Shown in pieces: positions 1-11,276 of a stretch of DNA of 64,000 nucleotides (the stretch's first letter is position 1; each line of letters starts with the position of its first letter). Origin of the DNA: Arachnopeziza araneosa. Taxonomy: Eukaryota > Ascomycota > Leotiomycetes > Helotiales > Arachnopezizaceae. The translations under genes were made by a program, and so were the position numbers. The notes beneath the pieces are model-generated. The model was not told the origin of the DNA, did not search any database, and saw only the letters and a program-made list of their open reading frames with translations. The stretch is from contig QYAI01000002.1 of assembly GCA_003988855.1 (NCBI GenBank), forward strand, positions 334,341-398,340, written 5' to 3'.

Positions 1-65
1 CATGGATTTGTCTAGAACTATTTTTGCTTCATGTATACCGGGAACAAGTACTAATAGCTATCTAG

Positions 66-720
66 AAACGTGCTCCAGTCCCACCCCAAGTCGAGATCAC
101 CGAATCCCCATCTACCTCTTCCTTAATCGACGTCGGTAAGAACCCCATTCATTAGCTACAATTTATCTCTCAAATCCTTAATACAATTTCTGAAACCCTC
201 AATCATACTATGCGCTATCTCTCTCTAAACTACGAAACCCAACTAACCCTTCTCAAGGCACCGACAGCGTCCACACGGTCCCCTCAGACTTCAGTTCCCA
301 ACCCATTCAAACCGAGACCCAACTCGACCGCCTAGAGCACGAAGCCGCTGCAGCTGAAGCCCGAGCCAAGCAAGCTTTCGCCGCGAGCAAGGAGAAAGCC
401 ATCAAAGAAGAGAAGGCTGCCAAGGCCGCAGCCAAGAAGGCAGCTGGACGCTTCGAAGCGAACAGCGATAACCCTGTGTATGTAGGAAATGCGATTGCAG
501 TGGTGGCTTTGAGCGCTGGACTTGGTTTTGGTGCATACAAGAAGTATGCGGCTGGAGAGCTGACCTGGAAGGTGGTGGGTGCTTGGACCGCAGTTGTGGG
601 CTTGTTTGCTGCCGGGGATTATTATCTATCACAGTATGTTCTAAGTTGAGTTAATCGGCGGATTGGAAGCTAATAGACCGTAGATACTTGTTCAAGAACA
701 AGTACCCCGAGAAGAAGTAA
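66..720 (+). CDS. OM14-like mitochondrial outer membrane protein, 3' part
   Basis: This is the last part of a gene whose 5' end lies beyond the left edge. Exons are 66-135, 258-633 and 684-720. The acceptor at 65 follows a TACTAAT branch point, so at least one earlier exon is outside the window. The visible protein has a proline-rich lead, a long Ala/Lys/Glu-rich helix (EHEAAAAEARAKQAF), then two hydrophobic segments around AIAVVALSAGLGFGAYKKY and VVGAWTAVVGLFAAGDYYL, ending in KNKYPEKK. This layout (charged helix, then paired membrane segments and a basic C-terminus) matches what I know of the fungal OM14 C-terminal domain family. Yeast Om14 is an outer-membrane protein that helps dock ribosomes on mitochondria. 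Membership is judged from pattern, not from a search. Confidence 0.6.
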
Positions 721-1153
721 AATATCGAATTGGGAGGTGTTTTATTGGCGCATGCGTGGTTGAATGGTTTTACGAAGTTTTTCATACTCAGTTGCAAGAC
801 TCTCAGCTCTTGATTCACGGCTCTGTTTCTATATTTGTGGTCTAATTGATGCATGCGTTGTTATGGGTTGTAGATGAATTAATGCAACATATCCATAATT
901 CATTGCTATGTATATTTGGCTGGAATAAATATCCCCTTTGCATTTTCATTCTCAGATCTCTCTTGATACCTTGCGTGATTTCTCGTCGTTCGGACTGCTA
1001 TTTGGCAAAATAAATGATACGGTAAGTTCGATATTCCCCTTGCAAGATCTGATGATTCAACATGCAGCATTGGATGAGCTGACATGATGGTCACGTCAGG
1101 TGCTTCGGTTGCGGTACTCCTCACCGAGTGCGGCAGAACTTTCAATCCTCTTA
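721..1153. other. intergenic, tail-to-tail
   Basis: Short AT-rich spacer between the 3' ends of the OM14-like gene and the BTB gene. It must hold both 3' untranslated regions. I see no coding or RNA feature. Confidence 0.5.
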
Positions 1154-2437
1154 CTATTGCGTTCGGGTTGGCATAAGAGCAATGCACTGCGAGTTAAGGC
1201 CATGCTCATGATACGAGCATAGAGGTTCCTGTCGCGGGTCAAGCAGAGGTGCTACTTGACTTCCATTAGGAATGATGTGTCGAAGTATATCAACACCATC
1301 TTCTCGGAGCGGTGGATAATCACGCCAGAGCTCTTTAAAGTCGTTGTTATTATTCGTACCAGACTCGGAAGCGACAAGAAGCCAAATGAAACATTTCGAC
1401 ATGAAAAGTCGCAAGCCATTATCAACTTTGAAAATCTCGACATACCTTTGGCCGCTGCTAGAAGTCTTGCCGTAGAAAGCTTTATAATCTTCCTTGCTAG
1501 GCATAATATCCCATTTTTGGCAGATTGCAACGAGTTGAGTAACAGCAGTATCCGCAAGATTCGGCATTTCGATAAGCAAAGCAAGTGAATGGAGAGATAT
1601 AGCTGTGGAAGTTGCAAGACGTGCCTGGTCCTGGGTCTCTCTACGTGTTCTGCTTTTTTCGCAACTGGCCAAGCATTTCGGGATAAGTTGGACTGAATCT
1701 GTATAGATGTATTCGAGGAACTTCGTAACTACTTCGATGCTATGGTTTGGAAGTACGAATACCTGATGGACATTTACTTCGCGGTGCAAGTTGTGTTTGA
1801 AGTAAGAAGATTTGTGGTACAGCAAATTCCTATGGGCCGAAATTTCTTCTTGCTGAGGTCCAACTTTGAAGCAGATTTTTTCAAATCCGATATATCTTAT
1901 TCCATTAGAAAAAGGTCGAGGCTCTGGATTCAAGACTTACTGAATAATCCGAGCTGTATCGAGGTTAGAAACACCGGTAACCCCAATACTGATCGAAGGA
2001 TCTTCAGCAACGTCGGCGAGGACCTGAAATGAGTTTGCACCCAATGGTAAGTTATCGCCTTCTTGCATTACAACATCCACAACATCCCCAGTTTTCTCAA
2101 TAGTCGCCACTGGTGCTGTCATTGTGACTGTTGCAATTTCTGCAACTTCTACTGTCTTTGTGGTTGCAGGTCTAGGTTCTGCTGCACCTAAAAAGGGTTT
2201 GTCTTGCGCTTTGCCAGCTACGTTTACCGATTTTGGTAGACTGATTCTTGTTGATGATTCCGGCTTTAACTCAACTGTTAAGTTTTTGGGTGTACTGCTC
2301 TGTTCTTCTTTCAGTATTGTCTCTCCTGTCTTTACCACTTGCTCCTCTGGTGCTTTTACAACTTCTGCTTCTCTGGCAGACACCTTTGGTTGCTCTCGTT
2401 CTGATGCTGCCATTTCTGCTTGTCTCTTCTCGAGCAT
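1154..2437 (-). CDS. BTB/POZ domain protein
   Basis: Two exons, 2437-1941 and 1895-1154, joined across a 45-nt intron (GTAAGT donor, CTAAT branch) that splits a Gln codon; about 412 aa. The start is the ATG at 2437 (MLEKRQAEMAASERE); the frame stays open further upstream but the next ATGs lie in AT-rich, non-coding-looking sequence. Residues 1-160 are low complexity, rich in Glu, Lys, Val and Thr. The BTB fold follows directly after the intron: CFKVGPQQEEISAHRNLLY, then HKSSYFKHNL, then VTKFLEYIYTDSV. That is the usual order in fungal BTB proteins (VGPE...F.VHK.LL...S.YF...F..WLYTG). A helical C-terminal region follows, as is common in this family. BTB domains dimerise or recruit cullin-3; the partner of this protein cannot be told. 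No kelch, MATH or zinc-finger domain is visible. Confidence 0.7.
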
Positions 2438-3869
2438 TGTGACTCGGTATATTCGATATGTGAAAACTATAGTAGAAGCATTGCGGTAGGACCAATTAAA
2501 CGCCGGCCATTTAACTCTGCATTCTGCGACAGAGACTTTCCGTGAGATACCAATTCTGTCTTTATTATAGATGTATTTGCCGTGCGTGAGGGTATCTGTC
2601 CGTGATCGCCTTTGCATCATTTCGAAATTTAGTCTTGAATGACGATATGCGAGGACCTGCTTGATGCTCAAGTATTGAAAACTTCAATCAAAATCCTTGC
2701 GCACTTAATCTGTAGAGGTCTTTCGAGTGACCCGAGGCCAATAGATTTGAAGCTGAGAGTATCAACAAGGAACTTGGATATTATCTCGTGTTTACCGAAC
2801 TTGAGAGCTTCAAAGATGTTCTCAGAGATCTCGATGCTAAAGATGATCCTAAATCAATTATCAATCTTTAAAAAGATCGAAGATGCCTGAGAACTGTCTT
2901 AATTTTAAGGATTCTGAAGTTGGTGTTGACGGTTATTGACCATGATATTTCAAGAGGAAAAGGTATGTTTGAATAGCGAGTTCTCAATTCAAGGACTCGA
3001 GCAGGAGGTTAGTGCAAAGTTGAGTGGTCGTGCTTTGCAGGTTTCATATCATTGGTAAGATGGATAAAGTTGGAAATGTAAGGAAAGAGGAAGGAAGTTG
3101 GGTAGTAGAGCTAAATGCTTTGGAAGAGGATGTGAAACGAAGACCCTTCCTAGACTAATTGAGACCTGATACTCTGCTTTCTTGTCGAGAAATTGAGAGT
3201 CGCAAGTTATTGATTATTTGAAAAGTAACAGGGCCAAGGGAAGTAAATCTTTGATGAGATATTTGTGGTGAGTAGTTGAGTTTAATATCGGAACAAAGTT
3301 TATGAAGAGTGAGATGATCGATGGGAGAGAAAGGCAGGTGTGCGGTTTGAATTTGAAAGGGAAGGCTTGTGTTTAAGTGTGAGGAAATTGAATAAGAGTT
3401 TGGTTTAAGTGGAAGAAAAAGGCGGTTACCAAATAGGTATTAGATACGAAAAAGGTTAGGTGGGTGAGGATGCAAATGGAGAGTAAATCTTCTGGTGAGA
3501 AGTTTTAATACCCAATTTGGGTTTTGATTTAAATTATCAAACAAGAAAGAGATACATCTAAACATTGGTCGGAATCGACGATGATGACCAGTAAAGGGCA
3601 AGAAAATGATTACCCTATCTACAAGAACAATTGACTGGAAGACGGGAAGCTGCTCTCCTCGATGTGGACCCCTGTCAAACTAACCCCTATCTAGAAATAA
3701 GTGACGACACCACCTCGACTTTCAATTCCATTCTCATCGCAACCTCCTTCACTCTCGATCTCTTTACTTGCAATTCACAAACCCTACCTTTGCATCATAG
3801 ATCATCTCAAAATCATTTCCATATTTGGACATTCAGAGGAAGTAAACAAACATATACTCCATTTCCATT
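2438..3869. other. intergenic, divergent promoters
   Basis: AT-rich stretch between two divergently transcribed genes. Around 2900-3500 the plus strand is purine-rich (many GA and AAG runs). I see no open frame with coding character. Confidence 0.5.
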
Positions 3870-4769
3870 ATGCCTTCTGCAAAAGGAAAACCAACGAATC
3901 CGAAGTTGAGGGAGAAGATTGTTGACGGTATGGCACGCTTCTCATTTATATTTGCGATTGCGCTCCCTATCACGCCTATACGCCTTACATATTGCACCGT
4001 TTACTCTTACGTCTCATTTCACCTCACAATGAGATATACCGAGAAATGGCTAACAAATCCCACATATAGAAGTAAAACAACAAACCAATAAGGACGGTTC
4101 AGGAAAAGGCCAAATGGCAGCATGGAAGGTGAGCCTTACCATCCAACCAAACTTAACAGAACCTCCCAAATAACATAACTCTTCCAGGCTAGCAAAATCA
4201 GCAAAGAATACGAAGCCCAAGGTGGTTCTTACGAGAACGAACCGGGCTCCAAGGACCTGCCGGAGAAGGGTCCACCAAAGAAGAAAAGCGAAGTGCAGAA
4301 GAAATCCGAGCTAAAAAAGAACCAGCCAGAACCAGCGAAAGACGCTGATGAAACAGAAGAGGAGCAAGCCAATGAGACAGAAGAAGAGAAAGACAACGAA
4401 ACGGAAGAAACAGAAGATGCCGCCGAGCTAGATGAACCCGAGAGTCCCAGCGAAGGAAAGCAAAGCGGAAAAGCCAAAGCCAACACCAAAGCCAAGGTCA
4501 AGAAGATCGACCCCGAGGCTTCTCCCGAAGAGAAGAAAGGCAGAAGCCGACCCAAGAAGGCCGCCGAGGGGGGAGCAGCAAGAACCAAGACCAAAGCGGC
4601 CCCGAAGAAGGAGAAGGCCCCGAAGAAAGAGCCCAAGCAGGGCGAGAGAAAGAGCGGACGACAGGCTGGAAAGAATGCCGAGAATGAGGGCCTGGGCCAG
4701 AAGAGGAAGACTGCAAACCCAAGCGAGAAGGAGGGAGCCCCGAAGAAGAAGGGTAGAAACTCGGAATGA
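3870..4769 (+). CDS. small conserved fungal protein with charged, disordered tail
   Basis: Exons 3870-3927, 4070-4128 and 4188-4769, all with good splice sites and matching phases; 232 aa. The N-terminal 60 residues (MPSAKGKPTNPKLREKI..., then TNKDGSGKGQMAAWKASKI and EYEAQGGSYENE) resemble a short fungal protein family I have met only as uncharacterised. The remaining roughly 170 residues alternate acidic blocks (ETEEEQANETEEEKDNETEE) with Lys/Pro/Ala-rich basic blocks and end in PKKKGRNSE. The tail looks intrinsically disordered and may carry nuclear localisation signals (PKKEKAPKK, GQKRK). The short introns sit only in the conserved N-terminal part. No enzyme or fold is recognisable, and I assign no function. 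Confidence 0.65.
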
Positions 4770-5285
4770 GCGCGTGGTAGGGTTGGGCTGGAGTCGAGGA
4801 GTATATGAATATGGTATGGCATAGGAGGCGGCTTGAACGAATTTGAGCCGTTTTATTGGTTACGTGCGCATGGTCTCATACTGAATTTCCACTGGTTGGT
4901 GTAAAACGAAGTTCTGGTATGGTGTACGGTATGGGGTATGCGTAACAGAAAAAGATATATAAATACCCAGACTCAAAGTCAGCAGAAATATCCAAAAATT
5001 ACTCAAATGAGAAATCACAGCATGAGAGACAATTGACGGAGAAGCTATTGAATATCTTCTAATGCATTTTTATGCGCTTTTCTCATTTATTTCATCACTT
5101 TGTGTGATGTTTTATTTTCTTCAGTTCTCCTATCTAAGGCGTGATGGATAGTCCCCAATGCCAGTCCGTTAAAAAAGCTTTGTACAATAACCTCCTCCCC
5201 ATTCGCTCTCACATCATATGCTACAATCCCTTCTTTCCCCCATCTACCAATGCTAAAAGATAGTGCAATGCAAACAACATTAGAT
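4770..5285. other. intergenic, tail-to-tail
   Basis: AT-rich spacer holding the 3' ends of two convergent genes. Nothing else is seen. Confidence 0.5.
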
Positions 5286-6783
5286 CTAAGATTGATGCGG
5301 GGCCATTCCAATCGAGTTGTTACCCCCGTTGAAAGCGACGAATTGCGATTTGAACATGATGTCTCCGTAGATCTGGAGATCTTGGGGAGTGGCTTGGAGA
5401 CCGCCGAAGCAGGCTGGATGGTGCGTTAGTATGATTTCCTGATGTAAAAGAGGATAGGAGGTAAAACTCACTCTGTCCAGTAGCATCCACCGGTGCGAAA
5501 TTCACATCATCACCACGGATAACCGCCATGTAATTGCCACCCACATCCACCTTCAAGTCGGGCAAGACGGCATTGCAAGGGAAAGTGACACCGCCCACGG
5601 TAGCGTTGTTCACAGCACCGGTGACTTGGCTGTAGTATGCGTTAACAATGGCGGAGTTGGCGAGCATGAGGGTGGTTCCAGTGTCAGCGATGGCTTGGCC
5701 GCCTGCTACGGTCATCGTGGCGCCGTTACCGACAGCAAATTTAGAGGAGGAGAATTGCCAGAAGCCGTTGGTGGTGTTGACCGCTGCCCAAGAGAGGGAA
5801 CCGTTGAATTTGGTGCTGTCGATGGTGCCGAAGCTGTAGGCCCCGTTGGCGTTGTGGCGGAGATCGGCAGTGAAGACAGGCTCAGCGAGGGTAGGGATGG
5901 CGTTGTCAAAGAAGGTCTTCTGTTGGGCAGGCTTGACAGTATTCAGTTTAGAGAAGGCGAGACCGACGAGACCGTTAGACTGAGTGTCAGTGATGAAGGA
6001 ACCGGAGACGGCGGTTGCAAGCTCGACGGCTTGTTTGGTGACGGTGGCGCCGCCGATGTTGACCGTGTCGGTACCGACGTTGCCTGCAGCTCCGGAACCG
6101 TCACCGTAGGAGATGGAGAAGGAGGATCCACTAAGCATCTCGAAAGTGGAGGATTGGCTGGGATCAAAGTTGGTGTGGCCGGCTTGGTCTTTGGCTGGGA
6201 GTTGGGTGTTGAAGACCCAGAGATCGGAGGAACCACTGTCGAAGTCCATCATGATCGTCTGGCCACCAATGCTGATGGGAGAGAGATACTCGATGTCTCC
6301 TGACTCGGGGGTATTGATAACCACGCCAGTTCCTGCTGCGGCGGTGCTGTTGGAGGAAGATGACGACGAAGATGTGCTGTTCCCGGAAGTGGTTTGGCCC
6401 GCTGTGGCTGTTGATTGAGCGACTGCTGCAGTTGTACTGGTGGCTTCCTTTCCTCCCTTCTTCTTTTCTCCAGCTCCACCAGCACCAGCGCCGAAGACAC
6501 CCTCCAATGCTGCGAGAGCTCCGCCTGCACCACCGGCGCCACCCGCCGCTCCCGCCGAGTTCATGGCATCGAGAAGGCCAGCGGGGAGAGGGACACTGAA
6601 TTTCCTATACGCCTTCACCAAGGCCCTTGTTCCGGCTCCAACACTCCTCCCCTTGTACGCCGGATTAGGGATTCGTTCGACAATGAAGCTGCGCTTCTGC
6701 ACATGGTTCGGTGCTGGGGCGGCGAGGGCAAGGGCCGCTAGCGCCAAGAAAAGAATGGTCTGTAAATGGAATATCGAAGGCAT
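5286..6783 (-). CDS. secreted pepsin-type aspartic protease (family A1)
   Basis: Two exons, 6783-5472 and 5413-5286, across a 58-nt intron; 479 aa. Residues 1-21 are a signal peptide (hydrophobic run up to ALAAPAP). A propeptide follows with a dibasic KR at 30-31 and a conserved IPNPAYKGR segment. The mature enzyme starts near GVVINTPESGDIEY (about 153). The first catalytic motif is DFDSGSSDLW (Asp182), the flap Tyr lies in ISYGDGSG (about 226) and the second catalytic motif is ADTGTTLML (Asp367). The C-terminal TCFGGLQ and GDIMFKSQFVAFN are typical of aspergillopepsin-like enzymes. Unusual points: the first motif is DSG rather than DTG, and the propeptide carries a Gly/Ala run and a Ser/Asn/Thr run (about 76-150) not usual in aspergillopepsins. 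Expected role: acid protein digestion outside the cell. Confidence 0.92.
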
Positions 6784-7473
6784 GTTGAAGGAGGGTCAAG
6801 AACCAAATCCACACCAGGTGGCAGCTATAAGAGAAGAAGAAAGAGAAGCAGACTAGACAAGCTCAGGTGAGGGAGAGGCGTAGAGAGGGCGAGGCGGTCT
6901 AATATAAGAGAAAGATGCTCAGCACAGAAAGGAAGAAGGAGATGGAGATGAAGAAGAAGAAGGAATCCCGGCCCAGCTCTACAGAGGAAACAATATAGCA
7001 GAAGCAGAAGTACAAATAAAGAGGAGGATGAAAATCGTTTAGAGGAAACCGAACGGGAGCCGGCAGGTTGAAGGAAAAAGGCGCGCACTCAGATGTTTGA
7101 CGCATAAATCTCCGGAGCTTGGCCATAGGGAGTCCCTTGCCACGACCCAAACATAGGAGGGACCGATGCCAGACAGAGCGTGTGGCATGATGGTGGGGAA
7201 TGGGACTCTCAATGCGGCACTGGGGATTTGCAGGCGGCGGAAACAGCGCTGTTAGGGCATAGGAGCACGGTGGGACGAGCTTCAGGGCGGAGTCAGTGCA
7301 GGCCAACGGGTGTCTGTGAGTGGATGACGGCGCCATGAGCACAGGATCTGGGGAGGCTCGTAGGCCCTGAGAGTCCGTTTTGGGTGCATCTGCAGAGCGA
7401 AGGAGGTTGAAGGTTCAGTTGTGCTGCAGGCGCCGGTGGATGCGGCTGACGTGGATCAAGAGCGACAACGTTA

Positions 7474-7492
7474 GAGAGAGAGAGAGAGAGAG
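7474..7492. repeat. GA dinucleotide microsatellite
   Basis: Uninterrupted run of about nine AG units seen directly in the sequence. Confidence 0.9.
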
Positions 7493-7698
7493 GCTGCCCT
7501 GGTCCCCACTGCTTTGTCGCCCTTCCAGGCCTGTGGTGCCCCTGTGCCGCCCGCCAGTCTGACACACTGGGAGGACGCCAACCTTAAGCGACGGGCCCCG
7601 ATGCACCAAGGAAAAAGTGGTGACTTGCGCCTTGAATCAGACGCTCGCCAATGGCCGCTTCTGCCCAAACGAAATCTTCACCATCTGGCACTGACAGA

Positions 7699-7743
7699 CT
7701 CATCACCACTTACAAACTCATCACCACTTACAAACTCATCACC
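7699..7743. repeat. 18-bp tandem repeat, 2.5 copies
   Basis: The unit CTCATCACCACTTACAAA occurs at 7699-7716 and 7717-7734, followed by its first nine bases. Confidence 0.9.
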
Positions 7744-9707
7744 GGTCTCACCACCAGGCCCTGCCGCTCTCGTCGCTGGCTTCCAAGACTCTCGGCGAAA
7801 TCAGCCTCCTTGCCCTTTCTCCCGATGCAACTCCCTCTCCACAATGCCCAAGGAACACTGCCATGGTGCCCTGCAATCTTGGCAACGTCCATCTTGGTTT
7901 GTTTCGCACATCCATTTCCAAGCAAGTGAAACGGGCTGTGGATCGACGAGAAGACGCCACAACCGCTCACCCTTCCCAGCGACGGGAAATTCGAGATTCT
8001 CATCTTGTCCGTCCTCCAGTCTCAAGGACAATGCTCTTGCCAGCAGCCAGCAGCCAGCAGCTCAATATCCATCCGCGTCCCACCGTCTGCCAATTTGCAA
8101 CTCGAATCGTCTCCTCTCGCCTTCAGAATCTCGCTAAGCCCCTCTGCCCATGATCCGAGATTCATCGTTCATTGTTCGCACTCGCACAGGTACCTGTTGT
8201 TTGACGTGACTCCCACCAATCGCAAGCCGCGCCTCTCGTTCGCAAGAATCGAAACGCTTCAAAGCGGGTTTGGCCGTCCTGAAACGGGCATCGGAAACAT
8301 CCCTATTCGAAGATACCCTTCGGTCCTGGTGCAGAAATGGATGGTGACATTCTCTTTGCGTCAAACGAGCATCGCGTCCCGATGGGATGTGGACTCCCGA
8401 TTCTAGATCGAGCCTGTGCACATTCCGAGGTTTGTTCTCCTCTCCTGGTTTGTTGATTGATGATTCCGTGTGACAATCTCTTGGGCACTTGCTTCACGTA
8501 GGTTGTTTTGCTGGCTCAACTCCAGCTTGCGCTCCATCGAAACGGTTTCCATCTGCCTCACATTTACACCAGCGCAGCCAGTCACCCGAAATAGCCAATC
8601 TACAGTGCACACGCAACGTTAGAACTAAAAGACCAGCAACCTTAATCCGACGCCCCAAATCACCGATGCAATCAATGCCCTTCACCAAACTCCCAAATCC
8701 TCGCATGATATCTCATCGTCTAAACGCCTTCCTCCCTTCCTTCTGCAATCCACCCGCAATCCGCTGATCGACACACGATGTGATTCCCAGCACCCTACCT
8801 CATTCCGTGCATTGTTTACCCTCGCCTCGCATCGCCATGATTACGCACAGTACACCACGGCACACCAGCACAGCCAGAGAGGATCAAACGCGATCGCCCA
8901 AATCCCCATCCGTTCATATTTCATGCCTTGATCCCCACCATCACGTGACCCCCATCAACCCACCAATCAACCCCGATCAGGACCCGCAGACAAACCATTA
9001 TATATCCGAGGCGCTGAGCACAGCCTCTCGTTGTTTAGCATCCGTCTCTGCCCACGTTTGCTCCTCTTTCTTTTCCTGGGTTTGGAGTAGACTGGCTTCG
9101 TTTCGGCACGCCTGCTTAGGTACCTACTAGGTAGGCAGTAACATGGTACTGATGTACCTGCTAGATGAGGAGGGAGGGAGCGTTTCATTACCGGTGGTTC
9201 GCGCATGCCGGTGCATAGAGATGAGATGTTCCGTTTAGAAAGAGATCCGGACATCTGGATATCTGGTCCGTTGTAGGTTGAGTAGTGATCTGCTAGAGAT
9301 TGTTTGTGATACATGTGGCAGGTAATCTATGCGGAGAGGAAGTTTCAGAACGCCCGAGTTTCTCAAATTGCCAACAAGAGAGTCAAGTCTAGAGCATTGG
9401 TCACCATCATTGATTAGAGATCATTGAAGCATACATTATTTCAAATATGTGCATGTAAGATGCCGAAGAATATACAAAGAACAGAACGTGACCTGTGATT
9501 CCATCTCCACAAGGGATTACTGGTCCAATGCCAACCAAGACTCCAAATGACCGAAATGCTGTCCTCACGATTCAAGAGAGATCGTAAGGTCATCGTATGA
9601 TGCCAACCAAGGATATCACCTTAAAACTCGTGCCTCATGTGCCGTAATGTAAACGCCGGATATGCCGAGAAATCGTCTTGTATGTACGTAAAGTCCTCGG
9701 AGTCTTG

Positions 9708-11276
9708 CTAGACTCTGCCAGTTGCTGTTCGCCTTGGACTCGTGTAATTCAATACCAAATCCTCCTCGTCGCTACTCGAGTCACCCATCTCGTCTAAGAG
9801 TCGGTCTATGGCCTCACTTCGAATCCGTGCCGCCGGGGCTACCTGGAGCTTATTACTCCGATAGTCGAGAGCACCAAGCTCGCTACTATCCGCCCTTCTC
9901 CTAGTGGCTGACTCAAACTCAACTCTCCTGGCTTGTGAGCTTCTGGGTTGAACGTTAAACTCGGCACGGAGCGGACTCTGTTGCGGTGAAGCTTGGCTCC
10001 TCGGTGGTGGAAATGTATGGCCCATATTGCCAGAATTACCTGGGCTACTCATGAATAGCAGCGTCTCAATGGCATCCTGTTCTTGAATTGTCTTCTGTGA
10101 CGGCGAGTGCATCACGCCATTTTCTCGGAGATGATTTTGACGCGGTGTTTGAGGAGCTGAGGCTCGGTGAGGCGAGTGCGATCCTTGGGTCGGTATAGTT
10201 GGAGGCTTCGTAAATTTTGGCGTAGACGAACGCCGAGAGGATGGGGCAGGACGAATATCAGGGGGGGGAGCTAGTGCTTTGGAAAGAGGTGGCGTAACTC
10301 GAGCATTTGAGTTTGATTTATGTGTAGGATGGCTAATAGCTGAGTGATCGCGCCAGAATGATTCGTAGGTTCTAGAGGGTTGGTCGGATCTTGAATAGAG
10401 ATCGAAATCTGCGATAGGAGCTTGGGCAATGGGTGACATATTGCTCGTTTTGCCTTGAACACTTGCAAACATAGCAGTACGTGGCGAGGTAATGGGTTCA
10501 CGGCGGCCGTGTATTGTTGATGAAGATGAAGTTGGGGAACCTTTTTGAGATGCCAGAGACTCTACCTCGTCGATCGTTTTGGACTGCCATCCATTGTTTA
10601 CTTTGACCATAGCATAAGAAAGCCGCGCGCGAAGTTCGGAAGAAAGCTGTAGGAGATCAGGACGTGACGTGTTTAAGGAAGTTTGAGGCCGTACCTCTCC
10701 AATTCTGCTACTTGCCGCCGAGACGTTGCTAATTGCACTAGCACTTCTGGAGTGACCAGCGATTCGTGGGCTCTCAGGAGAGATTGATGATGCAGATTTG
10801 ACTTGGCCGTCTGCAGTTCTCTTATGCCCAGCAGTCGAGATGGGTCCTAACTTCGCTCGCGACGTGGATGCATTGTTCAGCGGTTGCTGGGCGGCTGCAA
10901 GTTGCGAGAGCTGTGATAATTGAGACAGTGGTCCCTCGGTATTCGTACTCTGTGACGAGAAGCCATCTGAAGTGGACGTTGGTGGTGTGAATGCATCGAA
11001 GCCATCCGTGGTCGATTGGGAATTCGATTGCGAGTTGAGGCCATAACTCGGATTTTCTCGACCATCCTGCCTTCTCCCGGACTGAGACATTGCTAAAACA
11101 AGTCCTGATGTGACCTCCAACGGTCGGTGGGTGTTAGCAGCGTTATCGACCGTCGTGTTGTTTGTTATGCGGGATCCCGATGGACGTGATAGTTTATCCG
11201 TGACGCTGTCGCGATGACTCGTACTCGATTGTGCAACTCGACTGAGGGCCGCGATTGCTAGTTCGTGAGGTTCCAT
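9708..11276 (-). CDS. Whi5/Nrm1-like G1/S transcriptional corepressor
   Basis: Single-exon gene of 522 aa starting at the ATG at 11276. Most of it is Ser/Thr/Pro/Gln-rich and looks disordered, with many SP/TP sites (ISPESPRI, PITSPRTA, YTSPRRTA) that could be CDK targets. One segment stands out at about 215-240: LRARLSYAMVKVNNGW followed by TIDEVESLASQ. This fits the conserved motif of the Whi5/Nrm1 family that binds the SBF/MBF transcription factors. A basic-acidic C-terminus (RRVEFESATRRR; GDSSSDEEDL) follows. In yeasts these proteins repress G1/S genes before Start (Whi5) or on exit from G1 (Nrm1). The nearby ACGCGT box would fit Nrm1-type feedback, because NRM1 is itself an MBF target in yeast. 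Identity rests on this one motif and the overall architecture. Confidence 0.68.
   Translation of the reverse strand: MEPHELAIAALSRVAQSSTSHRDSVTDKLSRPSGSRITNNTTVDNAANTHRPLEVTSGLVLAMSQSGRRQDGRENPSYGLNSQSNSQSTTDGFDAFTPPTSTSDGFSSQSTNTEGPLSQLSQLSQLAAAQQPLNNASTSRAKLGPISTAGHKRTADGQVKSASSISPESPRIAGHSRSASAISNVSAASSRIGEVRPQTSLNTSRPDLLQLSSELRARLSYAMVKVNNGWQSKTIDEVESLASQKGSPTSSSSTIHGRREPITSPRTAMFASVQGKTSNMSPIAQAPIADFDLYSRSDQPSRTYESFWRDHSAISHPTHKSNSNARVTPPLSKALAPPPDIRPAPSSRRSSTPKFTKPPTIPTQGSHSPHRASAPQTPRQNHLRENGVMHSPSQKTIQEQDAIETLLFMSSPGNSGNMGHTFPPPRSQASPQQSPLRAEFNVQPRSSQARRVEFESATRRRADSSELGALDYRSNKLQVAPAARIRSEAIDRLLDEMGDSSSDEEDLVLNYTSPRRTATGRV

Larger units (their letters stand above)
6784..9707. other. 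long intergenic region upstream of the protease
   Basis: About 2.9 kb with no convincing gene. The part next to 6783 is purine-rich on the plus strand (pyrimidine-rich in the protease sense) and probably holds the protease promoter and leader. It also contains a GA dinucleotide run (7474-7492), an 18-bp tandem repeat (7699-7743) and a CAGCAGC cluster near 8040. Long frames exist (for example 7514-8137) but lack a good ATG or homology. Confidence 0.4.

Noticed and set aside
5626..6303. Plus-strand frame of 225 codons
   Set aside because: Antisense shadow of the aspartic protease gene.
7514..8137. Plus-strand frame of about 200 codons, Ser/Pro-rich
   Set aside because: It begins at TTG, crosses the 18-bp tandem repeat and has no domain; other frames in the same stretch are open too.
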